Positions 8,172 to 16,977 of a stretch of 64,000 bases of DNA are shown piece by piece (the stretch's first letter is position 1; the number at the start of each line of letters is the position of its first letter). Position numbers and translations under genes: made by a program. Source of the stretch: Nocardia amamiensis (GTDB taxonomy: Bacteria > Actinomycetota > Actinomycetes > Mycobacteriales > Mycobacteriaceae); assembly GCF_015477605.1 (NCBI RefSeq), contig NZ_JADLQX010000027.1, positions 17,817 to 81,816 on the forward strand. The letters run 5' to 3'. The notes beneath the pieces are model-generated. The model did no database searches and had not been told where the DNA came from. It worked only from the letters and a program-made list of their open reading frames with translations.

Positions 8172-8202
8172 TTGACCTCGAGTCAGGTCGAGGTAGCAGG
8201 CT
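8172..8202 (+). promoter_or_regulatory. MerR/SoxR-type promoter-operator
   Basis: TTGACC (8172-8177) and CAGGCT (8197-8202) are separated by 19 bases. That spacer carries most of a dyad with 7-base perfect arms ACCTCGA and TCGAGGT (8176-8182 and 8189-8195). Long-spacer promoters with a dyad like this are the hallmark of MerR-family activation. The start of the SnoaL-like gene follows at 8210. No intact MerR gene lies next to it. Confidence 0.55.
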
Positions 8203-8209
8203 GTTCGCC

Positions 8210-8617
8210 ATGAGTACCGCAGCTATCGACATCGCCGCCGAGACCGAAGCGATCCGCGCGGTGGTCGCCGCCGTCGAACACGCCCAGCGCAACGAGCTCG
8301 TCGACGAGTTCGTCGCGCTGTTCCGGGAAGACGCCATCTGGACCACCGGGCACGGCATGCGGCTCTTCGGGCGGGCCGCCATCGCCGAGTTCACCGCCAA
8401 GGTGCTGCCAGGGGCCACCGCGCACGGCAAGGCGACTTACGAGGTCGAGCACGTGCTGTTCATCCGCCCCGACGTGGCCGCGGTCAAGGTGCGCCAGCGC
8501 TACTTCGACAACGATGGCGTCCTGGAGAGCGAGGGCTCTCCGATGTACGTGATGTCCAAGGAAGAGGGCCGCTGGTTGCTCACCGCCAACCAGAACACTC
8601 CGGTCGTGGCGGACTGA
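8210..8617 (+). CDS. SnoaL-like / SgcJ-EcaC family protein
   Basis: A 135-residue cone-shaped alpha+beta-barrel protein of the SgcJ/EcaC (DUF4440-like) group, indicated by the opening helix AETEAIRAVVAAVEHAQRN and segments WTTGHGMRLFGRAAIAEF and EGRWLLTANQNTPVV. Members act in tailoring reactions or are uncharacterised; a catalytic role cannot be assigned here. ATG at 8210 is preferred over longer in-frame starts because it gives the domain-only length and lies 8 bases after the MerR-type -10. Confidence 0.75.
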   Translation: MSTAAIDIAAETEAIRAVVAAVEHAQRNELVDEFVALFREDAIWTTGHGMRLFGRAAIAEFTAKVLPGATAHGKATYEVEHVLFIRPDVAAVKVRQRYFDNDGVLESEGSPMYVMSKEEGRWLLTANQNTPVVAD

Positions 8618-8807
8618 GCTGGTCCCCAGCGATGCGCCCAGTGCGGCCGGGGGCGGCGCTTTCCGCGCCGGTGCGGGGCGTCGGCCTGCATCCGCCGCCG
8701 GGCGTACTGTGGCCGAACTGGGAAGAGTAAGGCCGCATCGGCCGTGCCCAGCCCGCCGCTGGTGTCCCGAGTGCCGGGGCCGGCGCGGGGGCGTTCACAC
8801 TGGATAG

Positions 8808-10016
8808 GTGAGTTCTTCCGCCACCGCGCCCCGCGGCGCAACCGCCTGCGCGCCCTTGCTGCGCGATTTCGGCGGGGGGCCGTTCGGGGTGTACGTGCAC
8901 GTCCCGTTCTGCGCGACGCGGTGCGGATACTGCGACTTCAACACCTACACGGCGGGTGAGCTCGGCACGTCGGCGTCGCCGCAGTCGTGGTTGGCGGCGT
9001 TGCGCGGCGAGCTGGCCACCGCGGCGCGGGAGTTCGCGGGATTGCCGAGCGCCACACCGGAGGTGTCCACCGTCTTCGTCGGCGGAGGGACGCCATCGCT
9101 GCTGGGCGGTGACGGGCTGGCCGCGGTACTGGATGCCGTGCGCGGCGAGTTCACCCTCGCCGCCGACGCCGAAGTCACCACGGAGTCCAATCCCGAGTCC
9201 ACGTCACCGGAATTCTTCGAGCGGATCCGCGAGGCCGGGTTCACCCGGGTGTCGCTGGGCATGCAGTCCGCTGCGGCGCACGTGTTGAAGGTGCTCGACC
9301 GCACGCACACCCCAGGGCGTGCGGTGGCCGCCGCGCTGGAGGCGCGCGCCGCCGGATTCGAGCACGTCAATCTCGACCTGATCTACGGGACGCCGGGCGA
9401 GCGCGACGCCGATCTCGACGCCAGCCTGGACGCGGTGCTCGGCGCGGGTGTCGACCACGTCTCGGCCTACTCGCTCATCGTCGAGGACGGCACCGCGCTG
9501 GCCCGGCGAGTGCGTCGCGGCGAACTGCCCGCACCCGACGACGACGTGCTCGCCGCGCGCTACGAACGCATCGACACCAGGTTGCGCGCCGCCGGACTCG
9601 AGTGGTACGAGGTGTCGAACTGGGCGGCGAACGCCGACGCGATTTGCCGGCACAACCTCGGCTACTGGGATGGTGGCGACTGGCTCGGCGCGGGGCCCGG
9701 CGCGCACAGTCACGTCGGGGGAGTGCGCTGGTGGAACGTGAAGCACCCGGCGCGGTACGCCGATCGGGTCGGCGAGGGCGGCTTGCCCGCGGCAGGCTGG
9801 GAAGCGCTCACCGATGACGAGCGGTACACCGAGCGGATCATGCTCGCGGTCCGGCTGCGCACCGGCCTGCCCCTGGCCGACCTGGCTCCCGCCGCCACCC
9901 CCGCAGTGGATCGCGTGATCGCCGACGGTTTCGCCCTGCGCGCCGACGACCGTCTCGTGCTCACCGACCGAGGCCGACTCCTGGCCGACGGCGTCGTCCG
10001 CGACCTGCTGACCTGA
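8808..10016 (+). CDS. hemW: HemW, radical SAM heme chaperone
   Basis: The 402-residue protein has the radical SAM cluster motif CATRCGYCDFN near residue 36, preceded by VYVHVPFC, then GGGTPSLL and SNPES, as in HemW (formerly annotated as oxygen-independent coproporphyrinogen III oxidase). HemW delivers heme to respiratory enzymes. GTG at 8808 is the likely start; no strong ribosome site precedes it, so the transcript may be leaderless. The C-terminal HemN_C segment with LRTGLPLADL is present. It lies between the sulfate operon and hrcA, as in mycobacteria. Confidence 0.93.
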   Translation: MSSSATAPRGATACAPLLRDFGGGPFGVYVHVPFCATRCGYCDFNTYTAGELGTSASPQSWLAALRGELATAAREFAGLPSATPEVSTVFVGGGTPSLLGGDGLAAVLDAVRGEFTLAADAEVTTESNPESTSPEFFERIREAGFTRVSLGMQSAAAHVLKVLDRTHTPGRAVAAALEARAAGFEHVNLDLIYGTPGERDADLDASLDAVLGAGVDHVSAYSLIVEDGTALARRVRRGELPAPDDDVLAARYERIDTRLRAAGLEWYEVSNWAANADAICRHNLGYWDGGDWLGAGPGAHSHVGGVRWWNVKHPARYADRVGEGGLPAAGWEALTDDERYTERIMLAVRLRTGLPLADLAPAATPAVDRVIADGFALRADDRLVLTDRGRLLADGVVRDLLT

Positions 10017-10541
10017 ACGGCAATCACCACCCCGACCCCGGCCGCACCCGGATGTCCGGCGCCGTAAGGCGTTCGCTCTCCTCCAGGCCGTCCCGCGCCG
10101 CGCCCGGTCCGGAGCGACCCGCCACGCCGGTGCCATCAGAACCCAGCGGAGACATTGCAGCAAATTCCATCGCGCCAGGACCGGGCGAATGCCATTCGCG
10201 CCGCTGATCACCGTCCCTGGGCAGCCGGCCACCTCACAGCGAGTTGATCAGCACAGTGAATCCACGCGAAATGCACACCGGAGCAGCGGTTTCACACGCC
10301 GGGCTGCTGGAAGCAGGCCGACCAGCGGATGCGCTGTTCGCCGACAACGTGTTCCCTTTGGTCCGAAGAGAAGTGGACAGCGGATCAGTTCGGATCTCCG
10401 CATTGGGAACTCGCACAAGCGGTATGGCGTGTGTGGGTGCTCCGCACCAGCCCCGCCCGACTCCGGGTCGGGGATTCGGGGATTCGGCGAACTCCGCGTC
10501 CGGTTTCAGCCCGCGGCGGCGGTCGGCCACGTAGGCTGCGA
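10017..10541. other. Intergenic stretch without a recognised gene
   Basis: No reading frame with a ribosome site or family signature was found between hemW and the small gene at 10560, and no hairpin terminator was obvious. Confidence 0.4.
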
Positions 10542-10559
10542 CCAACCCCAAGGAGACTC

Positions 10560-10775
10560 ATGGCGTCGGCACGACACATCACTCTTGTCCATGAACCAGG
10601 CGAGTTCGCGGAAGCGCGGGCAGCCGAGAAAGCGGAGAATGCGCGCCAGTGCGCCGTCGCCGCCCGCACCGTAGCCAGTTACGCGGAGGACGCCGCCGAT
10701 TGCCAGTCGTTACTGGCGATGCTCGGCCTGGACGCCCGCGCGGGCAAGCAGGCCGGAACCGCGGATCGCCGCTGA
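10560..10775 (+). CDS. Small hypothetical protein
   Basis: A 71-residue, Ala-rich protein begins MASARHITLVHEPGEF and continues as a probable helical region with two cysteines (RQCAV, ADCQSLL). The ATG at 10560 is preceded by AAGGAG at a 5-base distance, which supports translation. It reads like short hypothetical proteins of Nocardia and relatives, but I assign no function. It is convergent with the AraC-type regulator, whose stop is 4 bases beyond. Confidence 0.6.
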   Translation: MASARHITLVHEPGEFAEARAAEKAENARQCAVAARTVASYAEDAADCQSLLAMLGLDARAGKQAGTADRR

Positions 10776-10779
10776 CCGG

Positions 10780-11745
10780 CTACGGCTCCTCCGCGGCCAG
10801 GGTGACCCTGCGCCATTCCCGCGGCGAGAGTCCGTAGGCGGCGCGAAAGCGCCGGGCGAAGTGGGACGGATCCCGAAAACCCCAGCGTCGAGCGATCATC
10901 GAGATCGTCCGCTGCCGGTGCTCCGGCTTGGTCAGATCCGCGCGCACCTGTTCCAACCGCTGACTGATGATCCACTGCTCGAGGCTGTACTCCGCGTTCG
11001 CGCAGATCTTGTACAACTGCCGGACCGACATGTTGTGCGCCTTGGCGATATGTTCCGCGCCCAGATCGGGGTCGGCCAGGTTGCGTCGCACGTAGGCCCG
11101 GATCCGGGACAGCAGGATGTCCGCCGGGATGACGGCGGCGTTGCCGTCGTCACTGCCGGCCGACAGCAGCAGTCCCCGGATCAATTCGATGCTGGCGCAG
11201 CCGGACAGCGCGGCCGCCGGGTCGGCGCTGAGCGCGTCGGCATCGGTGGTCAGCTGGACGATGTGGTTGGCCACCAGCCGATAGTGCGGGCTGTCCTGTA
11301 CCCGGGTCGCGGCCTGGCTGATCAGATCGGCGGGCAAGCCGAGTTGCTCGAGCGGCACGTGCAGGCAGGTGGACGCGCCGTCACCGTGCCAGCTGAAGTC
11401 GTAAGGCGCGTTCAGGTCCATCACGTGTAGTTCGCCCGGCCGCACCACCCTCTGGACGCCGCCCTGCTCGTATCGTCCATCCCCTGCCTGCTGCACCGCC
11501 ACCGCCAGTACTGGCGCGGGCGAGGTGCGCACCTGCTTCGGCGTGCGGATGAGCTGGATCCCCGAGGTGCGGGCACGGAAGATGCTCGCCTCGCCGAACT
11601 GCCAGACATCGAATGTGGCGTGGACGCACTCCTCCGGCCCGTCCAGCACGACGTGCGACGGTACCGACGCCTCCTGCACAGCCGCGGCCACCGCGTCCAC
11701 CCGCTCGTGCGGCGCGATGGTGTCCGAATTGAACACGACCGTCAT
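10780..11745 (-). CDS. AraC-family transcriptional regulator
   Basis: The 321-residue protein has an amino-terminal AraC-binding-like domain (WQFGEASIFRARTSG, FSWHGDGAST) and a carboxy-terminal double helix-turn-helix (AEHIAKAHNMSVRQLYKIC and MIARRWGFRDPSHFARRFRAAYGLSPREWR). ATG at 11745 has GGAGG 7 bases upstream; the longer frame to 11835 lacks one. It is divergent from the alpha/beta hydrolase genes at 11921-14415 and is the natural candidate for their regulator. Confidence 0.88.
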   Translation of the reverse strand: MTVVFNSDTIAPHERVDAVAAAVQEASVPSHVVLDGPEECVHATFDVWQFGEASIFRARTSGIQLIRTPKQVRTSPAPVLAVAVQQAGDGRYEQGGVQRVVRPGELHVMDLNAPYDFSWHGDGASTCLHVPLEQLGLPADLISQAATRVQDSPHYRLVANHIVQLTTDADALSADPAAALSGCASIELIRGLLLSAGSDDGNAAVIPADILLSRIRAYVRRNLADPDLGAEHIAKAHNMSVRQLYKICANAEYSLEQWIISQRLEQVRADLTKPEHRQRTISMIARRWGFRDPSHFARRFRAAYGLSPREWRRVTLAAEEP

Positions 11746-11920
11746 GGCAGCCTCCGTCGCAATTGGGACAGATTCGGCAATCCTCGCACGAGCCCGGTCG
11801 ATCGGGCCGTGCATTGTGAGCCGAGGATCGTGCACGGACAGTCATTTTTCCGGCCGCCGCCCGTCCTACGCTGTCGAACGGTGATCGACATGGGTCGATT
11901 CCCGTTTCGCCGTAGGAGGC

Positions 11921-12742
11921 ATGGTGGCGCGACCACGATTACGTCCGGTCGTATTCATTCATGGTCTGTGGATGCACAGCAGCAGCTGGGCGCCGTGGGT
12001 CGAGTTGTTCGACAGCGCGGGATACCAGCCATCGGCGCCGGGATGGCCCGGCGACGGCGAGACGCCCGAGGCCACCAGGAAGGATCCCGCGCCGCTGAAC
12101 AATCGCGGCATCGCCGAGGTCACCGATCACTACGCGGAGTTCATCTCCACGCTGCCGATGCCGCCGGTGGTCATCGGGCACTCCTTCGGTGGATTGATCG
12201 CGCAGAAACTGCTCGGGACCGGCTTCGCGAGCGCGTGCGTGGCGATCGCGCCCGCGCAGTTCAAAGGGGTGCTGACGCTGCCGCCGGTGCAGCTGCGCAA
12301 TGTGCTGCCGGTCCTTGGCCGTCCGTGGTTGCGCGGCAAGACGTGGGCGCACACGGCCGAGAGCTACCACCGCGCGTTCGCCAACGGCGTGTCCCGCGCG
12401 GAGTCCGACCAGCTGTACGCCGACTATGCGATTCCCGCCCCCGCCCGCCCGCTGTTCCAGGCGGGAACGGCCAATCTCGCGCCGCGGAGCGAGGCGGCGG
12501 TGGATACCCGCAGCGAACGCGGCCCACTGCTGATGATCGCCGGTGGACTCGACCGCACTGTTCCGGAGGCCACCGTGCGGTCGGCCTACCGGATCCAGCG
12601 CAGGAATTCAGCGGTGACCGAGCTGGTGGTCTTCGCCGATCGGGGGCATTCCATGCCCGCCGATCACGGTTGGCGTGCGGTCGCCGACACCGCGGTGGAA
12701 TTCCTGGCCGAGCACCTTCCGCCGGTGCCCGGCGAGTCGTAG
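11921..12742 (+). CDS. Alpha/beta hydrolase
   Basis: The 273-residue enzyme shows the oxyanion strand VFIHGLWMHSSSW, the nucleophile elbow GHSFGG near residue 87, an acid in GGLDRTVPE and the histidine in GHSMP, so the Ser-Asp-His triad is complete. The substrate is unknown. The start has a perfect TAGGAGG 6 bases ahead. It is the first of three hydrolase genes in one direction, with gaps of 32 and 15 bases, probably one operon. Confidence 0.85.
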   Translation: MVARPRLRPVVFIHGLWMHSSSWAPWVELFDSAGYQPSAPGWPGDGETPEATRKDPAPLNNRGIAEVTDHYAEFISTLPMPPVVIGHSFGGLIAQKLLGTGFASACVAIAPAQFKGVLTLPPVQLRNVLPVLGRPWLRGKTWAHTAESYHRAFANGVSRAESDQLYADYAIPAPARPLFQAGTANLAPRSEAAVDTRSERGPLLMIAGGLDRTVPEATVRSAYRIQRRNSAVTELVVFADRGHSMPADHGWRAVADTAVEFLAEHLPPVPGES

Positions 12743-12774
12743 TCCGACATCCATTCCAGATCGGAGGAACATCC

Positions 12775-13596
12775 ATGCCAACGATCACAACCAGCGATGG
12801 CGTCGAGATCTACTACAAGGACTGGGGTTCGGGACGTCCCGTGGTCTTCAGCCACGGCTGGCCGCTCAACGGCGACGCCTGGGACAACCAGATGAACCTG
12901 GTGGCGAGCAAGGGCTATCGCGCCATCGCGCACGATCGGCGCGGTCACGGCCGGTCCGGCCAGGTGTGGGACGGGCACGACATGGACCACTACGCCGACG
13001 ATCTCGCCGCCGTGCTCAACGAGCTGAACCTGACCGACGCCGTGCTGGTCGGGCACTCCACCGGCGGCGGCGAGGTCACCAGGTACCTGTCGCGGCACGG
13101 TACCTCCCGGGTGGGGAAGGCCGTGCTGGTCGGCGCGGTGCCGCCGCTGATGCTGCGGACCGACGCCAACGTCGAAGGTCTGCCCATCGATGTCTTCGAC
13201 GACATTCGCGCGGGCGTCGCCGCCGACCGCTCGCAGTTCTACCAGGACCTCTCGGCGCCCTTCTACGGCGCCAATCGCGCGGGATCGGCCGTCTCCCAAG
13301 GGCTTCGGGACCATTTCTGGCTGATGGGCATGCAGGTCGGGCTCAAGGGCGCGCTGGACTGCGTGAAGGCCTTCTCCGAGACCGATTTCACCGCGGAGCT
13401 GCCGAGCATCGACATCCCCATCCTGGTGGCGCACGGTGACGACGATCAGATCGTCCCGTTCGCGGCCTCGGCGGCCAAGACCGTGAAGCTGCTGCCCCGG
13501 GCCGAGCTGAAGGTGTACTCCGGTGCGCCGCATGGCCTGTGCGGAGCGTACGAACAGGCGTTCAATGCCGACCTGGTCGAGTTCCTGAAGAACTGA
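12775..13596 (+). CDS. Alpha/beta hydrolase, cofactor-free haloperoxidase type
   Basis: The 273-residue protein begins MPTITTSDGVEIYYKDWG and has FSHGWPLNG, the elbow GHSTGG, AHGDDDQIVP and PHGLCG, the pattern of non-heme chloroperoxidases/esterases. Such enzymes are mainly esterases that also form peracids, so the halogenation label should be read cautiously. GGAGGAAC precedes the ATG. It lies 32 bases after the first hydrolase. Confidence 0.87.
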   Translation: MPTITTSDGVEIYYKDWGSGRPVVFSHGWPLNGDAWDNQMNLVASKGYRAIAHDRRGHGRSGQVWDGHDMDHYADDLAAVLNELNLTDAVLVGHSTGGGEVTRYLSRHGTSRVGKAVLVGAVPPLMLRTDANVEGLPIDVFDDIRAGVAADRSQFYQDLSAPFYGANRAGSAVSQGLRDHFWLMGMQVGLKGALDCVKAFSETDFTAELPSIDIPILVAHGDDDQIVPFAASAAKTVKLLPRAELKVYSGAPHGLCGAYEQAFNADLVEFLKN

Positions 13597-13611
13597 GGAG
13601 GGCGAAACCCG

Positions 13612-14415
13612 ATGAAGCGTAGACGTATCCTGCGCGGCGGCATAGCCGCGCTCGCCATCGCGCTCGCCGCCGCCGTGTCGGGCGGCCCCGCGCAGGCGCA
13701 GATGTCGCCGACCATCGTGCTCGTGCACGGCGCCTTCGCCGACACCACCAGCTGGAATAGTGTCGCCGCGCTGCTGCGCGGGCGCGGCTATCGCGTGGTG
13801 ACGCCGGACAATCCGCTGCGGGGACCGGCCTACGACGCGGCCGCCGTGCAACGCGCACTGGATCCGATCTCCGGTCCCATGGTGCTGGTCGGCCACTCCT
13901 ACGGCGGCTTCGTGATCACCAACGTGCACGACCCGGAGGTCGAATCGCTGGTCTACGTCAACGCGTTCGCGCCGGTGCAAGGCGAGGTCGCCCAACAGGC
14001 CCTCGACCCGATCCGTTTTCCCGGCAGCCAATTGCTGCCGCCCGCGCTACAGGTGAAGGTCGTCGACGACCCGCAGGGCATCGTGGGCAAGAACGTCGAC
14101 GGCTACCTCGCACCCGCCAGCTTCAACGACGTCTTCTGCCAGGACGTCGACTCGGCGACAGCCGCCGACATGCTCGCCCATCAGCACTCCATCGCGGTCG
14201 CGGCCAATCTCGAACCCTCTGGCTCACCCTCGTGGTCGACCACTCCCAGCTGGTTTCTGGTGTCGGCAGGCGACCGCGTGATCCCGCCGTCGGCTCAGCG
14301 CTTCATGGCTCAGCGGATGGGCGCGCGCACCAGCGAGATCAATGCCTCCCATGCCGCCATGGTCTCCCGGCCCGACGACGTCGCCGCGGTGATCCAAGCC
14401 GCCGTACCCCGCTGA
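13612..14415 (+). CDS. Exported alpha/beta hydrolase
   Basis: The 267-residue protein starts MKRRRILRGG followed by a hydrophobic Ala-rich stretch ending GGPAQAQ, a signal peptide of the Sec or Tat kind. The mature part has VLVHGAFADTTSW, the elbow GHSYGG, AGDRVIPP and the late histidine ASHAAM. It resembles secreted alpha/beta hydrolases often found beside haloperoxidase-like genes. The three hydrolases in the row are not close duplicates of one another. Confidence 0.83.
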   Translation: MKRRRILRGGIAALAIALAAAVSGGPAQAQMSPTIVLVHGAFADTTSWNSVAALLRGRGYRVVTPDNPLRGPAYDAAAVQRALDPISGPMVLVGHSYGGFVITNVHDPEVESLVYVNAFAPVQGEVAQQALDPIRFPGSQLLPPALQVKVVDDPQGIVGKNVDGYLAPASFNDVFCQDVDSATAADMLAHQHSIAVAANLEPSGSPSWSTTPSWFLVSAGDRVIPPSAQRFMAQRMGARTSEINASHAAMVSRPDDVAAVIQAAVPR

Positions 14416-14639
14416 TCGCCTCCGCCGAGCGGGACCTGACCAGCTGTCACGGCCGCGTCTCGCTCGTCGGTGTCCGGATCAGGTGCCGCCGCGGTTCGAT
14501 CGGCGTTCCCGTCACCGGCCGGCGATCCGGCGGAGGGCAATTAGACTGGACAAACAGACGAACCGGGAATTCGCCTGTAATGGCTGGTGGGCGCCGGTAG
14601 TGCGGCGCGACCGGAGACGAAAGCGAGGAGGTTGGGCCG

Positions 14640-15671
14640 ATGTCGAGCACCGAGGATCGGCGCTTCGAGGTCCTGCGCGCGATCGTCGCGGACTATGTCG
14701 CGACCAAGGAGCCGATCGGGTCGAAGACCCTGGTCGAGCGGCATAACCTGGGTGTTTCCAGCGCGACGGTGCGCAACGACATGGCGGTGCTGGAGGCCGA
14801 GGGATACATCACGCAACCGCACACGAGTTCCGGTCGCATCCCCACCGACAAGGGCTATCGGCAGTTCGTGGACCGCATCTCCGAGGTCAAGCCGCTGTCT
14901 CCGGCCGAACGCAGGGCGATCATGGAGTTCTTGGAGTCGGGCGTCGATCTCGACGACGTGCTGCGGCGCGGTGTCCGCTTGCTGGCCCAGCTGACCAGGC
15001 AGGTCGCCGTCGTGCAGTATCCGACGGTGTCGGCGTCCACGGTCCGGCACATCGAGGTGGTCGCGCTCAATCCGGCACGGCTGCTGCTGGTGGTGATCAC
15101 CGACACCGGCCGCGTCGACCAGCGGCTGGTCGACCTCGGCGCGGTGATCGATGACGAGGATCTGGCCGCGCTGCGCGGCATGCTCGGCGGCGCGATGGAC
15201 GGCAAGCGCCTGGCCGCGGCCTCGGCGGCGGTCGCCGAGCTCCCCGAGCACTCGCCGTTGCGCTTGCGCGACGTGCTGGTCCGGGTGTCCACCGTGCTGG
15301 TGGAGACGCTGGTGGAGCATCCGGAGGAACGCTTGGTGCTCGGCGGCACCGCCAACCTCACCCGCAACGCCGCCGACTTCGGCTTCCCAGGCTCGCTGCG
15401 CGCGGTGCTGGAGGCGCTGGAGGAACAGGTGATCGTGCTCAAGCTGCTCGCCGCGGCCCAGCAGCCGGGACGGGTCACCGTGCGGATCGGCGAGGAGACG
15501 CAGGTCGAGCAGATGCGCGGCACCTCGGTGGTGTCGACCGGCTATGGTGCGGCGGGCGCGGTGCTCGGCGGAATGGGCGTGCTCGGACCGACTCGGATGG
15601 ATTACCCAGGAACGATCGCCTCGGTAGCGGCTGTCGCCCGGTATATCGGCGAGGTACTGGCCGAGCGCTGA
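14640..15671 (+). CDS. hrcA: Heat-inducible transcription repressor HrcA
   Basis: The 343-residue repressor of chaperone genes has the winged-helix start RRFEVLRAIVADYVATKEPIGSKTL and VSSATVRNDMAVLEAEGYI, a GAF-like middle domain, and the C-terminal GPTRMDYPGTIASVAAVARYI. HrcA binds CIRCE elements; none was seen here, which is usual when groE lies elsewhere. ATG at 14640 has GAGGAGG 7 bases upstream, and a -10-like TAGACT lies at 14542-14547. It precedes dnaJ. Confidence 0.95.
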   Translation: MSSTEDRRFEVLRAIVADYVATKEPIGSKTLVERHNLGVSSATVRNDMAVLEAEGYITQPHTSSGRIPTDKGYRQFVDRISEVKPLSPAERRAIMEFLESGVDLDDVLRRGVRLLAQLTRQVAVVQYPTVSASTVRHIEVVALNPARLLLVVITDTGRVDQRLVDLGAVIDDEDLAALRGMLGGAMDGKRLAAASAAVAELPEHSPLRLRDVLVRVSTVLVETLVEHPEERLVLGGTANLTRNAADFGFPGSLRAVLEALEEQVIVLKLLAAAQQPGRVTVRIGEETQVEQMRGTSVVSTGYGAAGAVLGGMGVLGPTRMDYPGTIASVAAVARYIGEVLAER

Positions 15672-15724
15672 CGTGACACCGGCCACCCACGCCACTGCTA
15701 CGCTCGACCTTTCGGCCGGATAAA

Positions 15725-15745
15725 GTTGAGTGCACAAGACTAATG
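15725..15745 (+). promoter_or_regulatory. HAIR-like site (possible HspR operator) before dnaJ
   Basis: GTTGAGT, 7 bases, then ACTAATG matches the HAIR consensus CTTGAGT-N7-ACTCAAG at 11 of 14 fixed positions. HspR binds HAIR in front of actinobacterial dnaK and clpB operons. The spacing is exact but the right half is degenerate. Confidence 0.35.
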
Positions 15746-15822
15746 CTGTTGTCGGCGCGCGGGGAACGCGTGCGCGGGCACCAGCGGCACTGTCGACAAC
15801 GACCAAGGACTAGAGAACTCAA

Positions 15823-16977
15823 GTGGCACGGGACTACTACGGACTGCTCGGCGTCGCGAAGAACGCGACCGACCAGGAACTCAAGCGGGCATACCGCAAG
15901 CTGGCGCGTGAGCTCCACCCCGACGTCAACCCGGACGAGACGGCGCAGGCCAAGTTCAAGGAAGTGTCGGCCGCCTATGAGGTGCTGTCGGATCCGGAGA
16001 AGCGGCGCATCGTCGACATGGGCGGTGATCCGCTGGAATCCGCCGGTGCCGGTGGCGCGGGCTTCAGCGGCGCGGGCTTCGGCGGGCTCGGCGACGTGTT
16101 CGAGGCGTTCTTCGGCGGTATGAGCGGATCGACCAGCACGCGCAAGCCGCGCGGTCGTGTCCAGCCGGGCGCCGACTCGCTGATCCGCACCCGGCTGAGC
16201 CTGGCCGAGTGCGCGGTGGGCGTGACCAAGCACCTGACCGTGGACACCGCGATCTTGTGCGACCTGTGCCAGGGCTCGGGCACGAACGGCAAATCCAGGC
16301 CGGTGCGCTGCGAAACGTGCGGCGGCGCAGGCGAAGTCCAGTCCGTGCAGCGTTCCTTCCTCGGCCAGGTGCTGACCTCGCGTCCATGCCCGACCTGCCG
16401 CGGCGCCGGTGAGACCATCCCGGACCCGTGCCAGAAGTGCGGCGGTGACGGCCGGGTGCGGGCGCGCCGGGAGATCGCCGCGCCGATTCCGGCCGGCGTC
16501 GCGAACGGCATGCGGGTGCGGTTGGCCGCGCAGGGCGAGGTCGGTCCCGGTGGCGGCCACGCGGGTGACTTGTACGTCGAGATCGTGGAGCAGCCGCACG
16601 ACGTGTTCGTCCGCGACGGTGACGACTTGCACTGCACCATCCGGGTGCCGATGGTCGACGCGGCACTGGGCACCACCGTCGTGATCGACACCATCCTGGA
16701 CGGCCCGACCGAGCTGACCATTCCGGCGGGCACCCAGCCCGGGGAGATCTCGGTGCTGCGTGGTCACGGCATGCCGCGCCTGCGCTCGGGCGCGCGCGGT
16801 GACCTGCTCGCGCACCTGGACATCGTGATCCCGGCCAAGCTGGACGGTAAGCAGACCGAGCTGCTGCGCAAGTTCAAGGGGATGCGCGATCGCGAACGCG
16901 CCGAGGTGATGTCGGCGCAGTCCGAGCACAACAGCGGGTTGTTCGCGCGGCTGCGCGCGTCGTTCAGCGGGCGTTAG
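15823..16977 (+). CDS. dnaJ: Chaperone DnaJ (DnaJ2)
   Basis: The 384-residue type I Hsp40 has the J domain with HPD (ARELHPDVNPDE), a Gly-rich linker (about residues 75-105), four zinc-finger repeats (CDLCQGSG, CETCGGAG, CPTCRGAG, CQKCGGDG) and the C-terminal substrate-binding domains. It partners DnaK. GTG at 15823 gives the normal start ARDYYGLLGV. It follows hrcA and touches rsmE, with no gap between the dnaJ stop and the rsmE start. Confidence 0.96.
   Translation: MARDYYGLLGVAKNATDQELKRAYRKLARELHPDVNPDETAQAKFKEVSAAYEVLSDPEKRRIVDMGGDPLESAGAGGAGFSGAGFGGLGDVFEAFFGGMSGSTSTRKPRGRVQPGADSLIRTRLSLAECAVGVTKHLTVDTAILCDLCQGSGTNGKSRPVRCETCGGAGEVQSVQRSFLGQVLTSRPCPTCRGAGETIPDPCQKCGGDGRVRARREIAAPIPAGVANGMRVRLAAQGEVGPGGGHAGDLYVEIVEQPHDVFVRDGDDLHCTIRVPMVDAALGTTVVIDTILDGPTELTIPAGTQPGEISVLRGHGMPRLRSGARGDLLAHLDIVIPAKLDGKQTELLRKFKGMRDRERAEVMSAQSEHNSGLFARLRASFSGR

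Noticed and set aside
14416..14639. CIRCE element in front of hrcA
   Set aside because: Looked for TTAGCACTC-N9-GAGTGCTAA and found no match; HrcA targets are probably elsewhere.
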